Source of the DNA: Xylanimonas cellulosilytica DSM 15894
GTDB taxonomy: Bacteria > Actinomycetota > Actinomycetes > Actinomycetales > Cellulomonadaceae
Assembly: GCF_000024965.1 (NCBI RefSeq)
Contig: NC_013530.1
Location: 2,728,001-2,792,000 of the forward strand
Direction of reading: 5' to 3'
Length of the DNA stretch: 64,000 nucleotides
Each line of letters starts with the position of its first letter. The stretch's first letter is position 1. Below are positions 63,843 to 64,000 of this stretch, piece after piece. The notes beneath the pieces are model-generated. The model saw nothing but the letters and a program-made list of their open reading frames with translations. It was not told the origin of the DNA and ran no database searches. The position numbers and the translations under genes are program-made.

Positions 63843-64000
63843 CGGGCGCGGGCTGCGGCGGCCTCGTACCGGGCGGGGTCGGCGAGCTCGGCGAGGCGGG
63901 CCGCGAGCGCCGCCGGGTCCGCGGGCGGCACCAGCTCGAGGTGGTCACCGAGCAGTCCGCGCTGCGGGGCGGTGTCCGAGGTGACGACGACGCGGCCCGC
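63659..64000 (-). CDS. Glycosyltransferase, 3' end only (gene runs off the window)
   Basis: The visible 113 codons read RVVVTSDTAPQRGLLGDHLELV and then PPADPAALAARLAELADPA-type text, the C-terminal helix region of GT4-like glycosyltransferases. The reading frame runs into the 116-bp triplication. After VRPAAVVEPLLAVLDPVSEP the third copy ends with VVEPVETTR, which is repeat translation, and the frame then shifts in the second copy (116 is not a multiple of three) before a stop at 63659. The last ~40 residues are thus derived from repeat DNA. The 5' end lies beyond 64000, so the substrate cannot be judged. Confidence 0.65.
   Translation of the reverse strand, partial: AGRVVVTSDTAPQRGLLGDHLELVPPADPAALAARLAELADPARYEAAAARARAGRDAVRPAAVVEPLLAVLDPVSEPGPPVVEPVETTRRRPAATPSDRPPSSNRSSRSWTR

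Overview
The window is high-GC DNA from a Gram-positive actinobacterium. The family content (WhiB, MtrAB-LpqB, DUF3499, TIGR03089, Rv3235 family) and the plant cell-wall degradation locus suggest the Cellulomonadaceae/Promicromonosporaceae group. That placement is an inference from gene content, not a database match.

Backbone. From memory, the housekeeping genes follow the order of the Mycobacterium tuberculosis Rv3235-Rv3260 segment: Rv3235-like, secA, hpf, comF, lpqB, mtrB, mtrA, ahcY, manB, manA, DUF3499, Rv3259-like metallopeptidase and whiB2. Accessory blocks interrupt this backbone. They are a three-gene MacB-type ABC exporter (8.9-11.9 kb), a MoxR/DUF58/SpoIIM/RDD membrane-stress cluster resembling Rv3689-Rv3695 (16.3-25.2 kb), an acyltransferase and a two-component system (25.2-28.5 kb), a very repetitive secreted Ig/Ltp protein and an MFS transporter (30.3-34.6 kb), a glycine-betaine ABC operon (35.1-38.4 kb) and a pectin/oligogalacturonide locus (38.6-50.0 kb).

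Right end (50-64 kb). This part holds mannose-phosphate metabolism, then cell-envelope glycan genes: two GT2 glycosyltransferases, DUF5719, whiB2, TIGR03089, a methyltransferase, a flippase-like membrane protein and the 3' end of another glycosyltransferase that runs off the window.

Pectin locus. A divergent promoter region with one LacI-type operator on each side separates two operons. The minus operon is a LacI regulator fused to a PmoA/DUF6807 domain, then UxaA and a GH28 polygalacturonase. The plus operon is two sugar ABC permeases, a binding lipoprotein, KduD, KduI and a GH105 hydrolase. Together they would import unsaturated oligogalacturonides and convert them to 2-keto-3-deoxygluconate.

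Repeats. Three short repeat families occur between or at the ends of genes: a 77-bp duplicated element after the Rv3235-like gene, a 61-bp-period palindrome array on both sides of the betaine operon, and a hairpin family with core TTGAGCCTGTCGAAACCACC at five loci. Copies run into coding sequence at several gene ends, and one copy is part of a 116-bp triplication at the 3' end of the last glycosyltransferase. I saw no tRNA, rRNA, CRISPR array, insertion sequence or prophage.
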